NCBI GenBank assembly: GCA_029215795.1
Contig: JARDYH010000005.1
Span: 34,850,001-34,914,000 of the forward strand
Length of the DNA: 64,000 bases
Direction: 5' to 3'
Source: Anniella stebbinsi
Taxonomy: Eukaryota > Chordata > Lepidosauria > Squamata > Anniellidae
The notes below the pieces were generated by a model, which had not been told where the DNA came from, did no database searches, and saw only the letters and a list, made by a program, of their open reading frames with translations. This document shows, one piece after another, positions 22,576-32,832 of the stretch. Within the stretch, counting starts at the first letter, position 1, and every line of letters begins with the position of its first letter. Made by a program: the position numbers and the translations under genes.

Positions 22576-22917
22576 TGTTGTGACTCCAAGCCCTTCTGCC
22601 AAGATGTGAGACAATAAAGAAGTTTACCCTGCAATCCACAAAGCTTTATTCAGTAAATAGACATCTCTTCACACCTGACAGGAGTGTAAATCTAAGAGCT
22701 ATCTTCCAAGCTTAATTAGCCTAACAAAGCAAGGTATTTGCCTATCAACTAAATTGACAGTTCCCATTGCCCAACAGGCTTTTACTGAATCCCTCCTTCA
22801 GGGAGGGTCTTCAAGCTGCAATCTCTGGTGAGTGGCTAGTCTAGCAGACGATCTCCAACCTCCTCTCAACTCCACCCAGTTGATCTGTCAATTCCAATGC
22901 ACCCTCCCCCTCCAACA
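22576..22917 (-). mobile_element. Candidate solo LTR (minus strand)
   Basis: On the minus strand this 342-bp block begins TGTTGGAGGGGGAGGG and ends GGAGTCACAACA, giving the TG..CA inverted ends (TGTTG/CAACA) of a retroviral or gypsy-type LTR. A polyadenylation signal in CTGAATAAAGCTTTGTGG lies about 70 bases before the 3' end, the usual R/U5 arrangement. No internal coding region or second LTR lies nearby, so it would be a recombined solo LTR. No exact target duplication is visible in the A-rich flanks. The class (endogenous retrovirus or gypsy) is undetermined. Confidence 0.6.
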
Positions 22918-22923
22918 AAAGAC

Positions 22924-23052
22924 AGATCTACAACAAGCAGGATATGACACTTTGAAAACAGTTTGAAAAATGTAATTTGGAGTGTGTCCTAGGCCTCAAC
23001 AGTTGTCGCTACTGTTAAAAACTGTTTTAAAGCAGTAATGTAAATCCTGCCA
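22924..23052. repeat. Short MITE, GCAGGATATAACAC family
   Basis: Contains GATCTACAACAAGCAGGATA, TCCTAGGCCTCAACAGTTGT and AAAGCAGTAATGTAAATCCT in family order. It starts six bases beyond the candidate solo LTR. Confidence 0.65.
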
Positions 23053-23279
23053 AAGACTAAGTACCCAGGGGAGGGAGGATGATCTTTGAGCCTGGGCCTC
23101 CTGTTCGCTAAGCTCCTGGGAAGATTCCTCCTTAACTCCTGGAGAGCCTTGAAGAATTTCCTTCCCCCGTTTCCTGTCTTGGCTGGTCTACTTTTTCAGG
23201 CTCCTAGTGCTTCAGGATACACACCAGGGAGACTGGGCCTGATCATGACATAAAAAGAGTGAGGAGAGAAGGGTTTGAC

Positions 23280-23740
23280 ACTTCTATTTCAAATGTATAG
23301 TTAATATTAGCAGTCCATATATATCTAAATAAGCATCCGTATGAAACTGAGGGCTGTAGAAGATACGTTCTAATGTAGCAAGAGCAGTGAGATCTTCATT
23401 TCATTGAATGATATGTGGTGGAAGGTGTTTATCCTTCCAAGCTTGAAATGTCCTTGCACTGTAAGGATCTCAGTATCCACTTTTGTTGTCCATCTGTTAA
23501 TCCCCATATCATAGGGATAGAATTTAAAAGTACCTGGACCTTGTCCTCTATCATCACAGAGCTTCCTGCATGAGCTTCACAAAGAGCTAACCAAAGGAGA
23601 GATGATAAAATACAATATAGCCAAAGTTAACATGAAAATACAAAAGCAGCAGAAGCAACATGAGAACATATCCGGCAGTGTGAAAAGTCACTTCACACTC
23701 ATTACATAGGAATTGATTATTTCTTTTTTAAGGAATGGAA
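23280..23740. repeat. Possible old LINE-like repeat segment
   Basis: Shares GGTGTTTATCCTTCCAA, GTTAATCCCCATA-like and other AT-rich words with 37700-38025, suggesting one old interspersed family. No open frame survives and the class cannot be fixed by eye. Confidence 0.35.
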
Positions 23741-24369
23741 CAGCTGTCAGTGCTGCCTATGGACGGCATCTCCTGCTGCTCCGACTGAAACATTGATTCG
23801 CAATGTGGGGGCCAGAACAGTAGCGTTTCAAAGGGTTGGTCTGGTCTCCTACAGCACTTCAAATTCCACCCCTCTCCATCCCTGAGTAAAGGATGTATAC
23901 CAGGATTGGGGAATCATCATACAACTCCCAGGATCCATGATGTAATGGAGGTGAAGGCCACAGCTAAGGGGTTGGATCCAAGATCTGCCTTCTGCAGGAG
24001 GAAGGGCTCTGCTCATGGAAGAACTCTCCATCCAATTGGGGGGGGCATCATAGTTCACTCCATTCAGCAGGGTCTCCTGACTCTGTGTAGCATCTTCAGG
24101 GGGCTGGAGGAGCTGCCATGGGAACAGATAGAAAGGTGCAGTTGATCCAGCCTAATCCAAGGTGTATACTATCTCTTGTGAAGTATGGCTCAAGCACGGG
24201 TTGGGATGTCAGCATGTTACCATGTTTTAACTGTTCTCTTAAAGTCCAAATCATATTATTGTTGTACATGTTCCTTGCGTCTTCCTCTGAGGAGTTCAGA
24301 GTAACCTACAGGAAGCTACATTGCTGTTTCCCATTCAGCAAGCTTTACAAAGCAAGTTACACTTAGCTT

Positions 24370-24716
24370 AGGGACCGCAACGCCCATCAAATTCGCTGTG
24401 GCTGCCTAATGTGAGATTTTCCTTTGCTGCCCCACAGCTGTGGAATGACCTGCCAGTTGAAATGCATCAGCTCACTTCTTTGAATGCATTTAAGCAGGCA
24501 TTAAAGATTGTATTATTCTGGCAGGCCTTACCTTTTTAGACTCTTATTGCTGACCATTATATATTGTTTTTTATGCCATATGGTTTTATTGATTGTTTTA
24601 TCTCGTTTAAATTGTTTTAATTTTGTATACTGTCTAGGCTATTCTGTTTATAGGCAGGATATAAATTGAATTATTATTATTATTATTATATTATTATTAT
24701 TATTATTATTATTATG
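24370..24716 (+). mobile_element. L2/CR1-like LINE 3' end with (ATT)n tail
   Basis: The sequence TGTGGAATGACCTGCCAGTT encodes the LWNDLP motif found at the C-terminus of L2-like LINEs. It is followed by an ALKIVLFWQALPF-like reading and a 3' UTR containing GGCAGGATATAAATTG, then an (ATT)n tail at 24672-24716. It is a different subfamily from the three copies ending in CCTCGATCC. Severely 5'-truncated. Confidence 0.7.
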
Positions 24717-25116
24717 CACATCAAGATTAGGGATGGGGTAGCAATGTTGTGACAAAGGAGGGATTGGCCATGGATTAAAATTAGGCCTGCAGCCCACTGA
24801 AATACATTTTAATTGATTAAACGTATGAGTTTGAAGCTGCAGTCTTCTGAACCCTGGGAGGTCAGGGATGGAGGTCCGCCAGCCTTGGAAAAGGAGGTCA
24901 AGGGAAGGTTTAAATATGTAGAATCCAAAGCTGTCCCATTCCCCTGATGCCTCCTGCCCCAAACTGGCAGCAAAATTACACCAACCCTAGAAATGACATA
25001 GTGAATTTCCCTCCCATTGAAACGAATTTACAGGGGATGGGTAGTGGTGGAGAAAACTGCTCTCCGCCACCACTTTCTACCCTGCCGATTAGTGAGTTTG
25101 TCTGCTTTGGATTCTC
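24717..25116. other. Anonymous DNA
   Basis: No gene or repeat recognised between the LINE tail and the composite MITE. Confidence 0.4.
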
Positions 25117-25124
25117 CCTCCTTC

Positions 25125-25708
25125 TAGGCTGACCATATGAAAAGGAGGACAGGGCTTATGTAACTTTAACAGTTGTAGAGAAAAATGAATTTCAGCCAGT
25201 ATAATTTGTATGCAATTAGTTCCAGATGAAATTCCCTCTTCATCACAACAGTTAAAGTTGCAGGGACCCTGCCTTCTTTTGTATATGGTCACTCTAGTAT
25301 AGTGCCTGCACCTTTAACTGTTGTGATGAAGAGGGAATTTCACCAGGAACTAATTGCATACAAATGACACTGGCTGAAATTCCCTTTTCTCTACAACTGT
25401 TAAAGTTACATGAGCCCTGACCTGGATTTATCTGGTCACTCTAAGCTAATCTCTTTTCTAGGTTAGGTTAAGTAGGCTGACCATATGAAAAGGAAGACAG
25501 GGCTCATCACAACAGTTAAAGTTGCAGGCACTATACTAGAGTGACCATATACAAAAGAAGGCAGGGCCCCTGCAACTTTAACTGTTGTGATGAAGTGGGA
25601 ATTTCACCAGGAACTAATTGCATACAAATGACACTGGCTGAAATTCCCTTTTCTTTACAACTGTTAAAGTTACATGAGCCCAGTCCTCCTTTTCATATGT
25701 TCAGCCTA
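25125..25708. mobile_element. Composite of two palindromic hAT MITEs moved as one unit
   Basis: The first MITE (25125-25443) and second MITE (25473-25708) are separated by 29 bases. The octamer CCTCCTTC lies just outside the left end of the first (25117-25124) and just outside the right end of the second (25709-25716). Neither inner boundary shows a matching octamer. The outer ends are both of the CCATATGAAAAGG subtype, while the inner right end of the first is of the CCTGGATTTATCTGG subtype. This fits transposition of the whole 584-bp segment using the outermost ends. The second MITE has lost one arm segment and has its loop inverted. Confidence 0.85.
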
Positions 25709-25906
25709 CCTCCTTCAAACCATACGATTGCTCTGCTGGTTGATTAAGCTCTCAATTACATTTCCATTTGTTTGAACCAGGAAGTGTATTTCCTTTGCAC
25801 ATATTTCTAGAAGAGGCATTCTTGCCTATATGGAAGAAAAGGGGGAATGCCTCTTTTTAGATGGTGCTGCTCAACTGCAGTTTTTAATCTATTTGTATTT
25901 AAACGG

Positions 25907-25910
<4 letters not shown>

Positions 25911-25939
<29 letters not shown>

Positions 25940-25940
25940 T
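25911..25940. repeat. (GATA)n microsatellite
   Basis: Seven to eight TAGA/GATA units. GATA repeats are common in squamate genomes. Confidence 0.95.
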
Positions 25941-26067
25941 CCTCCAGATTAATTTAGTAAAAGTTTAAGAAGTGATTAATCTTACTAGTTAATTGAATGA
26001 ACATTGCAGCTTTAATAAAAAAATAGGTGTGATTGGAGGAGAGAGAGAGAGGACTTTGTGTATTAGC

Positions 26068-26143
26068 TGACAGTACAATTCTGTACATATCTACACAAAC
26101 GTAAATCTCATTGAATTCAATGGGGCTTACTCCCCAGGGTAAG
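26068..26143. repeat. Dispersed repeat, AATGGGGCTTACTCCC family
   Basis: AGTACAATTCTGTACATATC, CTCATTGAATTCAATGGGGC and TTACTCCCCAGG appear in the order also seen at 38325-38415 and 41846-41937. The central CATTGAATTCAATG is a palindrome. Confidence 0.65.
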
Positions 26144-26222
26144 GGGGAAATTGGATTACAAGCAAAAAGACTGAACTATGTAACAGGAAGTGCCTGGTTT
26201 GAATCTCTCCCCTGCTATAGAC

Positions 26223-27292
26223 TAGGGGTGTGCACGGACCCCCCGGATCGGATCGGGATCCGGATCGGGACCTCCAATTTTGTCACGGATCGGTTCGGAC
26301 AAAATCGGAGGCCCCCCGGACCGGATCGAGTACAATCCCGATCCAAAAATCGGAAATTTTTGGATCGGCCGCCATTTTTTTCCCCATAGACTTGCATTGC
26401 AATGCAAGTCTATGAGGAAAAAATGGCGGCGGGTGGGTGAGGGGGGGCCTAACTCCCTCCCCCCCAGGGCTGTCCGCTGTGGACGGCCCCGGCAGGTACG
26501 CCCCCTCCCCCGCGCTCCCTACCCCCCCTGGGGCCGTCCGCTTCCATCTGCTGGCGCCCGCGGGCACCAGCGGATAGAAGCGGACGGCTCCGGGGGGGGT
26601 AAGCCCCCTTCCCCGCCACTGCTTACCTTTTAGGGCCGTTCGCTCCCGTCCGGCGCCGGCGGCTACCGCCAGCCGGCTTTGCGGCTTGCTCTCGAGTAGC
26701 GCACCGGGTGATCACCCGGTGCGCCACCCTGGAGCAGGCCGCGGAGCCCGCTGGTAGTAGCCGCCGACGCCGGATGGGAGCGGACGGGCCGGAAAGGTAA
26801 GGGCCCCCCTCCCCCCCCTCCGCGCGCCCCCTCCTCCCCTCCACACACCCCCTGCTTACCTTCCCGGCCCGTCCGCTCCCGTCCGGCGCCGGCGGCTACT
26901 ACCAGCGGGCTCCGCGGCCTGCTCTCGAGTAGCGCGCCGGGTGATGACATCACCCGGCGCGCCACCCTGGAGCAGGCCGCGGAGCCCGCTGGTAGTAGCC
27001 GCCGGCGCCGGACGGGAGCGGACAGGCCTGGAAGGTAAGGGCCCCCCTCCTCCCCCCCCGCTGTCCACTTTCATCGGCGGGTGCCCGCTGGCGCCTGCCA
27101 ATGGAAGCGGCGGTGGGCGCCAGTGGGCGCCCGCCGATCCGCCGATCCGCCGAACCGGTTCGGACCCTTTTCGGATCGGTTCGGACTGGATCGGCGGATC
27201 CAGCTGTTGGATCGGAAATCGGATAATTTATCCAATTTCCCACTGGACCGGACTCGGATCGTGGATCGGGTCCGATCCAGTGCACATCCCTA
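26223..27292 (+). mobile_element. Nonautonomous hAT-type element, GATCC-rich family, copy 3
   Basis: Starts TAGGGGTGTGCACGGACC and ends GTGCACATCCCTA, with a perfect 8-bp target duplication CTATAGAC (26215-26222 and 27293-27300). Modules in order: a TTGTCACGGATCGG / CGGACAAAATCGG palindrome; the self-complementary ACTTGCATTGCAATGCAAGT near 26392-26411; CCGCTTCCATCTGCTGGCGC and its mirror; two GC-rich palindromes centred near 26708 (GGGTGATCACCC) and 26945 (GGGTGATGACATCACCC); then the subterminal GATCC cluster. No transposase. Base composition is far more GC- and CpG-rich than its surroundings. Confidence 0.92.
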
Positions 27293-27534
27293 CTATAGAC
27301 TCACCAGGTGGCCTTAGGTGAGTTGCTTCTCTCTCTCAGCTTCAGACCCACCACCCATCTGCAATAGGGAGATAATACTATTGATATACCTCACAGCATT
27401 GTTTTAAGGCTTAAGATAACACATATGAAAAGCTTTGAACACTCTAAATTGTTTTAGAAACCAGAGACAGTTCTATATTTGGGGTGAGTGGGGGCAGCGC
27501 CCCTCCACCTCTTCCCACCCACTTGTAACAGAGA

Positions 27535-27905
27535 TCTTCTTCAGAGGAGCGTTTTATCGCACACTCGTGACTGGCCACTCATGGTTCTTCGCAGGGCATT
27601 TTGATGATGCAGCATTCCTCCCACACATCTCCTGCTCCTTCTGCTCTTTTTTCCAGCACAAAATAAGCCTCGTCAAATCCGATATTTTGGGCTATAATGA
27701 AACTTGCTGCCATTCCCTGCTGTGTGCAGGAGAAGCAGCATAATAAAAATGTCCACTGAATGTCCCATGTGGTTGTTGCTTGATGCTTCTTTCTTCCCTG
27801 CATGAAGAAAGAGGAAGCTGCTTGTTCCTATTGTGGGACAGAAGCAAGAGGCAAAGTGATGGGAGGGAAATGGGATTCCCCTTTCCCCTTCTGCTGCTTC
27901 TCAGA
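27535..27905 (+). repeat. MITE-like repeat, GTGTCATCACACAGG family, plus copy
   Basis: GCGTTTTATCGCACACTC, TGGCCACTCATGGTTCTTCG, CTGCTGTGTGCAGG, CACTGAATGTCCCATGTGG and AGAAAGAGGAAGC follow family order. Both ends are diverged. Confidence 0.68.
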
Positions 27906-28344
27906 GACATCCTCCCACAAACAGGTATATTTGCTCCGATGCTGAGGGTCACACATGATCTTCTCCTGCCTTTCACAGACAGTTTCATTAGAATATTGGG
28001 CGTCAACCCTTTCCTCAGGCCACCAGCCCCAGTGGACACCAGCCCTCACTGACTATACAAATGCTAAGTACTATTATTTATATAGTTTTTAAAATTGTGA
28101 ATTTCTTTATGGGCAGTCCCATGATGGCCAATCTTAGTTGTCGAACACGTTACTACTCTGAGGTATGTCCGTTCCCATCACTGATTGGTATTTATGCTTT
28201 CCCTATCCACCTCAACATTTCAGAACAGGTCATAAATTTATGAAAATTGTTTTAGTAAATTGCTGGATTTTATATTTTCAAAAATGGGGGGTCTACCATT
28301 GTTTCTTTTTTCCTTTCTTTCTTCTTCCCAGCAATCCTTGGGAA

Positions 28345-28462
28345 TGTCCCAGAGCTAAGCAGGTTTAGGTCTGGTAGTGCTTGGAGGGGAGACCACATGT
28401 AGCCACCTTGAGTTCCATAACTGAAGGAAGATGGGATATAAATATAATAAATAAATAAGTAA
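28345..28462 (+). mobile_element. 5S rRNA-derived SINE with LINE-like tail
   Basis: Positions 28351-28399 carry AGAGCTAAGCAGGTTTAGG and CTGGTAGTGCTTGGAGGGGA followed by GACCACATG. These correspond to the internal control region (box A, intermediate element, box C) of vertebrate 5S rRNA. The 5' half of the 5S head is missing or too diverged. The body continues into GCCACCTTGAGTTCC and GATGGGATATAAATATAATA, a tail of the same type as the neighbouring tRNA-derived SINE and the LINE remnant at 41440. It is a retroposon, not a 5S gene, because the first half of the 5S sequence and a T-run terminator are absent. Confidence 0.75.
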
Positions 28463-28464
28463 AA

Positions 28465-28540
28465 TAAATGAATTTATTTTATTTATTTATTGCATTTCTA
28501 TACCGCCCAATAGCCAAAGCTCTCCATCAACTCCATATAG
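28465..28540 (-). mobile_element. LINE/SINE 3' tail fragment, antisense
   Basis: (TTTA)n followed by TTGCATTTCTATACCGCCCA and ATAGCCAAAGCTCTCC. On the minus strand this is a TGGGCGGTATAGAAATGCAA tail ending in AATAAATA, shared with 35751, 53984 and 55612. Confidence 0.75.
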
Positions 28541-28550
28541 ACTCCAGTGT

Positions 28551-28800
28551 GAGAGCCAGTGTGGTGTAGTGGCTAAATTGTTGGACTGAGAGTCGGGAGA
28601 TCCGAGTTCGTCCCCACTCAGCCATGGAAGCTCACTGGGTGACTTTGGGCCAGTCACGGACTCTCAGCCCAACCAACCTACCTCACAGGGTTATTGTTGT
28701 GAGGATAAAATGGAGAGGAGGAGGAAGAGGAGGCTTATGTACACCGCCTTGGGTTCCTTGGAGGAAAAAAGGAAGGATAGAAATGCAATATATACATACA
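28551..28800 (+). mobile_element. tRNA-derived SINE (type A), full length
   Basis: GAGCCAGTGTGGTGTAGTGG supplies a box A match (TGGTGTAGTGG) and GATCCGAGTTCGTCCCC a box B match, the two parts of an RNA polymerase III promoter. The body has CACTGGGTGACTTTGGGCCA and TACCTCACAGGGTTATTG. The tail is GTACACCGCCTTGGGTTCC and GGAAGGATAGAAATGCAATA, then (TACA)n. The head resembles tRNA-Gln/Glu. Sister copies: 9551 and 42940 (antisense), 50168 and 58006 (sense). Confidence 0.9.
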
Positions 28801-29517
28801 TACATACAGACAGACAGACTCCATGACTTGAACATCAACTACTCTTCCCCCCACCTTTGCTTTGTTTACCGTCTTGCCTGATGAAGATATATGGATATAT
28901 GTCAATGGGACTCTAAATTAACTGGGTCAAGAGGGAATAAGGCAAAATAAGAACTAACTCCACCATGTTTCCCAAATTGCAGTTCATTGTGAAATTCTGA
29001 TGCAAGGCTGGTAAAAGGGGCTGTGTTAATAATACGAGTACCGAACATGCAATCTCACCGGTATGCTGAAACAAAACAAAATCTTTCAACTCTCTAGGGA
29101 AGCGATGGAAGGTGCTGAGAGGCAGCAAGAAAAATGAGGGACTTTCAGGGGCAGCTGTGTTTTACTAACCCAGTCATAATGCCCCTAAAAATCCTTATTG
29201 TTCTTGCAATGTTCAGCAGTGATCTGCAGCAAAGGAAGGCTTTCGAAGGTGAGTATCCATTTCTGGAAAAGCAAAGTTGGCACTTGATGGCCCCAGGATG
29301 ACAAAGGGGCTGCTGTCAAAGAAGAGTTGCAATCCAACCTTTAACAGCACAGGACGGGCTTCGGGTTTTGTCTTTATGTTTTGTTGTTCTTTCTCGGAGC
29401 TTTCCCCCGCTCCCCATTTCCAAAATGTTTTAGGGTGAAGATAGATATAATGCTCATACAGGAGTGGCACTTGTTTGGAAGCAGTTAATATAAATGTATG
29501 GTTTTCCTTCCCAGGGT
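28801..29517. other. Anonymous intergenic DNA
   Basis: A short TACA/CAGA microsatellite tail, then sequence with no recognised gene, RNA or repeat. Confidence 0.4.
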
Positions 29518-29525
29518 CTAGTTTT

Positions 29526-32500
29526 TAGGGGTGTGCATCGGATCGGATCCGATCCACGATCCGAATCCGATCCGCCCCAAAATCGGGAAAATCCGATCCG
29601 ATCCGATCCGATCCGATCAACCTCCGATCCGATCCGATCCGATCCGACGAGGTCCGATCCGGATCGGACGCCATTTTGAATGCTTTTTCCCATAGCCAAG
29701 TATTGTTTTACAAAAACGCCTATAACTTTTTCATTTTTAAAGATAGAAGGATGAAACTTGGGCACATTATACACTGGTTAGGGATAGTTATCTTTGAAAA
29801 ATTTCAGAAAGATTGGTGCATGCGTTTTGTGGCAATTAATTGTTTAATAAATACCCAGAAATGCCTATAACTTTGTCATTTTTAAAGTTACAAACATGAA
29901 ACTTTGCCACATTGTAGGTGGTACCTTGTGACCTATCTGTGAGAAATTTCAGAAACTTAGGTGCTTGCCTTGTGTGGCAATTAATTTTAGAAAAATGGGT
30001 AGTAGTGGGGTAAATACATTTACGCCTCCCATTTTTTTATTTTTGAAGATACAAACAGGAAACTTGGGCACATTACAGGTACCACTTGCCTTGATATGTG
30101 TGTGAAATTTCAGAAACATTGGAGCTTGCCTTGTGTGGCAATTAATTTTTGAAACAATGAGGAAAGAAACACCTATAACTTTGTCATTTTTAAAGTTACA
30201 CACATGAAACTTTGCCACATTGTAGGTGGTACCTTGGGACCTATGTGTGTGAAATTTCAGAAACATAGGTGCTTGCCTTGTGTGGCAATTAATTTTTTAA
30301 TAAATACCCAGGAATGCCTATAACTTTGTCATTTGTAAAGTTACACACATGAAACTTTGCCACATTGTAGGCGGTACCTTGGGACCCATGTGTGTAAAAT
30401 TTCAGAAACGTAGGTGCTTGTATTGTGTGGCAATTAATTTTTGAAACAATGAGGGATTCATTGGACAGCACTTGCCCATAGGGATTCATTGGACAGTACT
30501 TGCCCATAGGGATTCATTGGACAGTACTTTCCTATAGGAAATCATTGGAAAGCACTTGCCCATAGAAAATCATTGGAAAGCACTTGCCCATTGAGAAATA
30601 CAGTTATGCCTCCCACTTTTTTATTTTTGAAGATACAAACAGGAAACTTGGGCACATTGTAGACTGGTTAGGGATAGTTATCTGTCAGAAATTTCAGAAA
30701 GATTGGTGCATGCGTTTTGTGGCAATTAATTTTTTAATAAATACCCAGGAATGCCTATAACTTTGTCATTTTTAAAGTTACATACATGAAACTTTGCCAC
30801 ATTGTAGGTGGTACCTTGGGACCTACGTGTGTGAAATTTCAAAAACGTAGGTGCTTGCCTTGTATGGCAATTAATTTTAGAAAAATGGGTAGTAGTGGGG
30901 TAAATACATTTACGCCTCCCATTTTTTTATTTTTAAAGATACAAACAGGAAACATGGGCACATTACAGGGAACACTTCACTTGATATGTGTGTAAAATTT
31001 CAGAATGATAGGTCCAGGCATTTGGTGGCTACGAATTTTTTAGATTAAAAGTTATTAACCTTTTTTACACAGAGGCTGGGGCTGTCAATTGCACCCTCCC
31101 GCCTCCCGGGAAGAAGAAGGAAACACTTTCTCTCATCTCTTTGATCCTTGCACGCTTGGCTGCAACTGAGCTAGTATCCATTACAAAAGGAGAAACAAAG
31201 TAGCACTTGGCTCGTGTCTGCTTTGATACTTTCACTCAAGCAGAACGGCTGAGCCTAGGATCACTCTCTCTCGCTGGGATCGTTACAGGAGAAATTTTCT
31301 ACAGTCTTCAAAGTGGTGTGTGCAGACACCTTGCCACCACATGCCTGGACCTATCATTCTGAAATTTTACACACATATCAAGTGAAGTGTTCCCTGTAAT
31401 GTGCCCATGTTTCCTGTTTGTATCTTTAAAAATAAAAAAATGGGAGGCGTAAATGTATTTACCCCACTACTACCCATTTTTCTAAAATTAATTGCCATAC
31501 AAGGCAAGCACCTACGTTTTTGAAATTTCACACACGTAGGTCCCAAGGTACCACCTACAATGTGGCAAAGTTTCATGTATGTAACTTTAAAAATGACAAA
31601 GTTATAGGCATTCCTGGGTATTTATTAAAAAATTAATTGCCACAAAACGCATGCACCAATCTTTCTGAAATTTCTGACAGATAACTATCCCTAACCAGTC
31701 TACAATGTGCCCAAGTTTCCTGTTTGTATCTTCAAAAATAAAAAAGTGGGAGGCATAACTGTATTTCTCAATGGGCAAGTGCTTTCCAATGATTTTCTAT
31801 GGGCAAGTGCTTTCCAATGATTTCCTATAGGAAAGTACTGTCCAATGAATCCCTATGGGCAAGTACTGTCCAATGAATCCCTATGGGCAAGTGCTGTCCA
31901 ATGAATCCCTCATTGTTTCAAAAATTAATTGCCACACAATACAAGCACCTACGTTTCTGAAATTTTACACACATGGGTCCCAAGGTACCGCCTACAATGT
32001 GGCAAAGTTTCATGTGTGTAACTTTACAAATGACAAAGTTATAGGCATTCCTGGGTATTTATTAAAAAATTAATTGCCACACAAGGCAAGCACCTATGTT
32101 TCTGAAATTTCACACACATAGGTCCCAAGGTACCACCTACAATGTGGCAAAGTTTCATGTGTGTAACTTTAAAAATGACAAAGTTATAGGTGTTTCTTTC
32201 CTCATTGTTTCAAAAATTAATTGCCACACAAGGCAAGCTCCAATGTTTCTGAAATTTCACACACATATCAAGGCAAGTGGTACCTGTAATGTGCCCAAGT
32301 TTCCTGTTTGTATCTTCAAAAATAAAAAAATGGGAGGCGTAAATGTATTTACCCCACTACTACCCATTTTTCTAAAATTAATTGCCACACAAGGCAAGCA
32401 CCTAAGTTTCTGAAATTTCTCACAGATAGGTCCCAAGGTACCACCTACAATGTGGCAAAGTTTCATGTTTGTAACTTTAAAAATGACAAAGTTATAGGCA

Positions 32501-32824
32501 TTTCTGGGTATTTATTAAACAATTAATTGCCACAAAACGCATGCACCAATCTTTCTGAAATTTTTCAAAGATAACTATCCCTAACCAGTGTATAATGTGC
32601 CCAAGTTTCATCCTTCTATCTTTAAAAATGAAAAAGTTATAGGCGTTTTTGTAAAACAATACTTGGCTATGGGAAAAAGCATTCAAAATGGCGTCCGATC
32701 CGGATCGGACATCCGGTCCGATCCGATCCGACCATCCTCCGATCCGATCCGATCCGATCCGACCCCCCAGGTCCGATTCCGATCCGCTATCCGATCCGAT
32801 CCGGGGGGTCAGTGCACATCCCTA
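29526..32824. mobile_element. 3.3 kb hAT-type element with ~1.5 kb inverted repeats
   Basis: Starts TAGGGGTGTGCATCGG and ends AGTGCACATCCCTA, with a perfect 8-bp target duplication CTAGTTTT (29518-29525 and 32825-32832). Arms 29526-31029 and 31333-32824 are inverted copies about a fixed axis (x pairs with 62362-x). From about 29650 to 31029 they stay in register with no net indel and only occasional mismatches (for example T/G at 31022). Each arm has a terminal ATCCG/GATCC cluster, then ~150-bp tandem units beginning CCTATAACTTTGTCATTTTT. Between two blocks of these lies a small set of GGGATTCATTGGACAG repeats (about 30454-30595). The 303-bp loop (31030-31332) is unrelated and carries TCTCTCTCGCTGGGATCG. 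No transposase. Confidence 0.93.
29700..31020. repeat. Tandem ~150-bp units in the left arm
   Basis: The phrase CCTATAACTTTGTCAT or its variant CGCCTCCCATTTTTTTAT recurs near 29719, 29873, 30024, 30172, 30317, 30606, 30755 and 30911. The same order of sub-motifs follows each time: AAACTTTGCCACATTGTAGG, a GGTACCTTGGGACC word, GAAATTTCAGAAA, and TTGTGTGGCAATTAATTTTT. The same array is mirrored at about 31342-32662. Short open frames here are by-products of the repeat. Confidence 0.88.
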
Positions 32825-32832
32825 CTAGTTTT

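Noticed and set aside
28345..28400. 5S rRNA gene
   Set aside because: Only the internal promoter half is recognisable, it is diverged, and it is followed by a SINE tail.
30786..32686. Mirror-image identical small proteins on opposite strands
   Set aside because: They arise from the two arms of the long inverted repeat and its tandem units; no start context or family supports coding.
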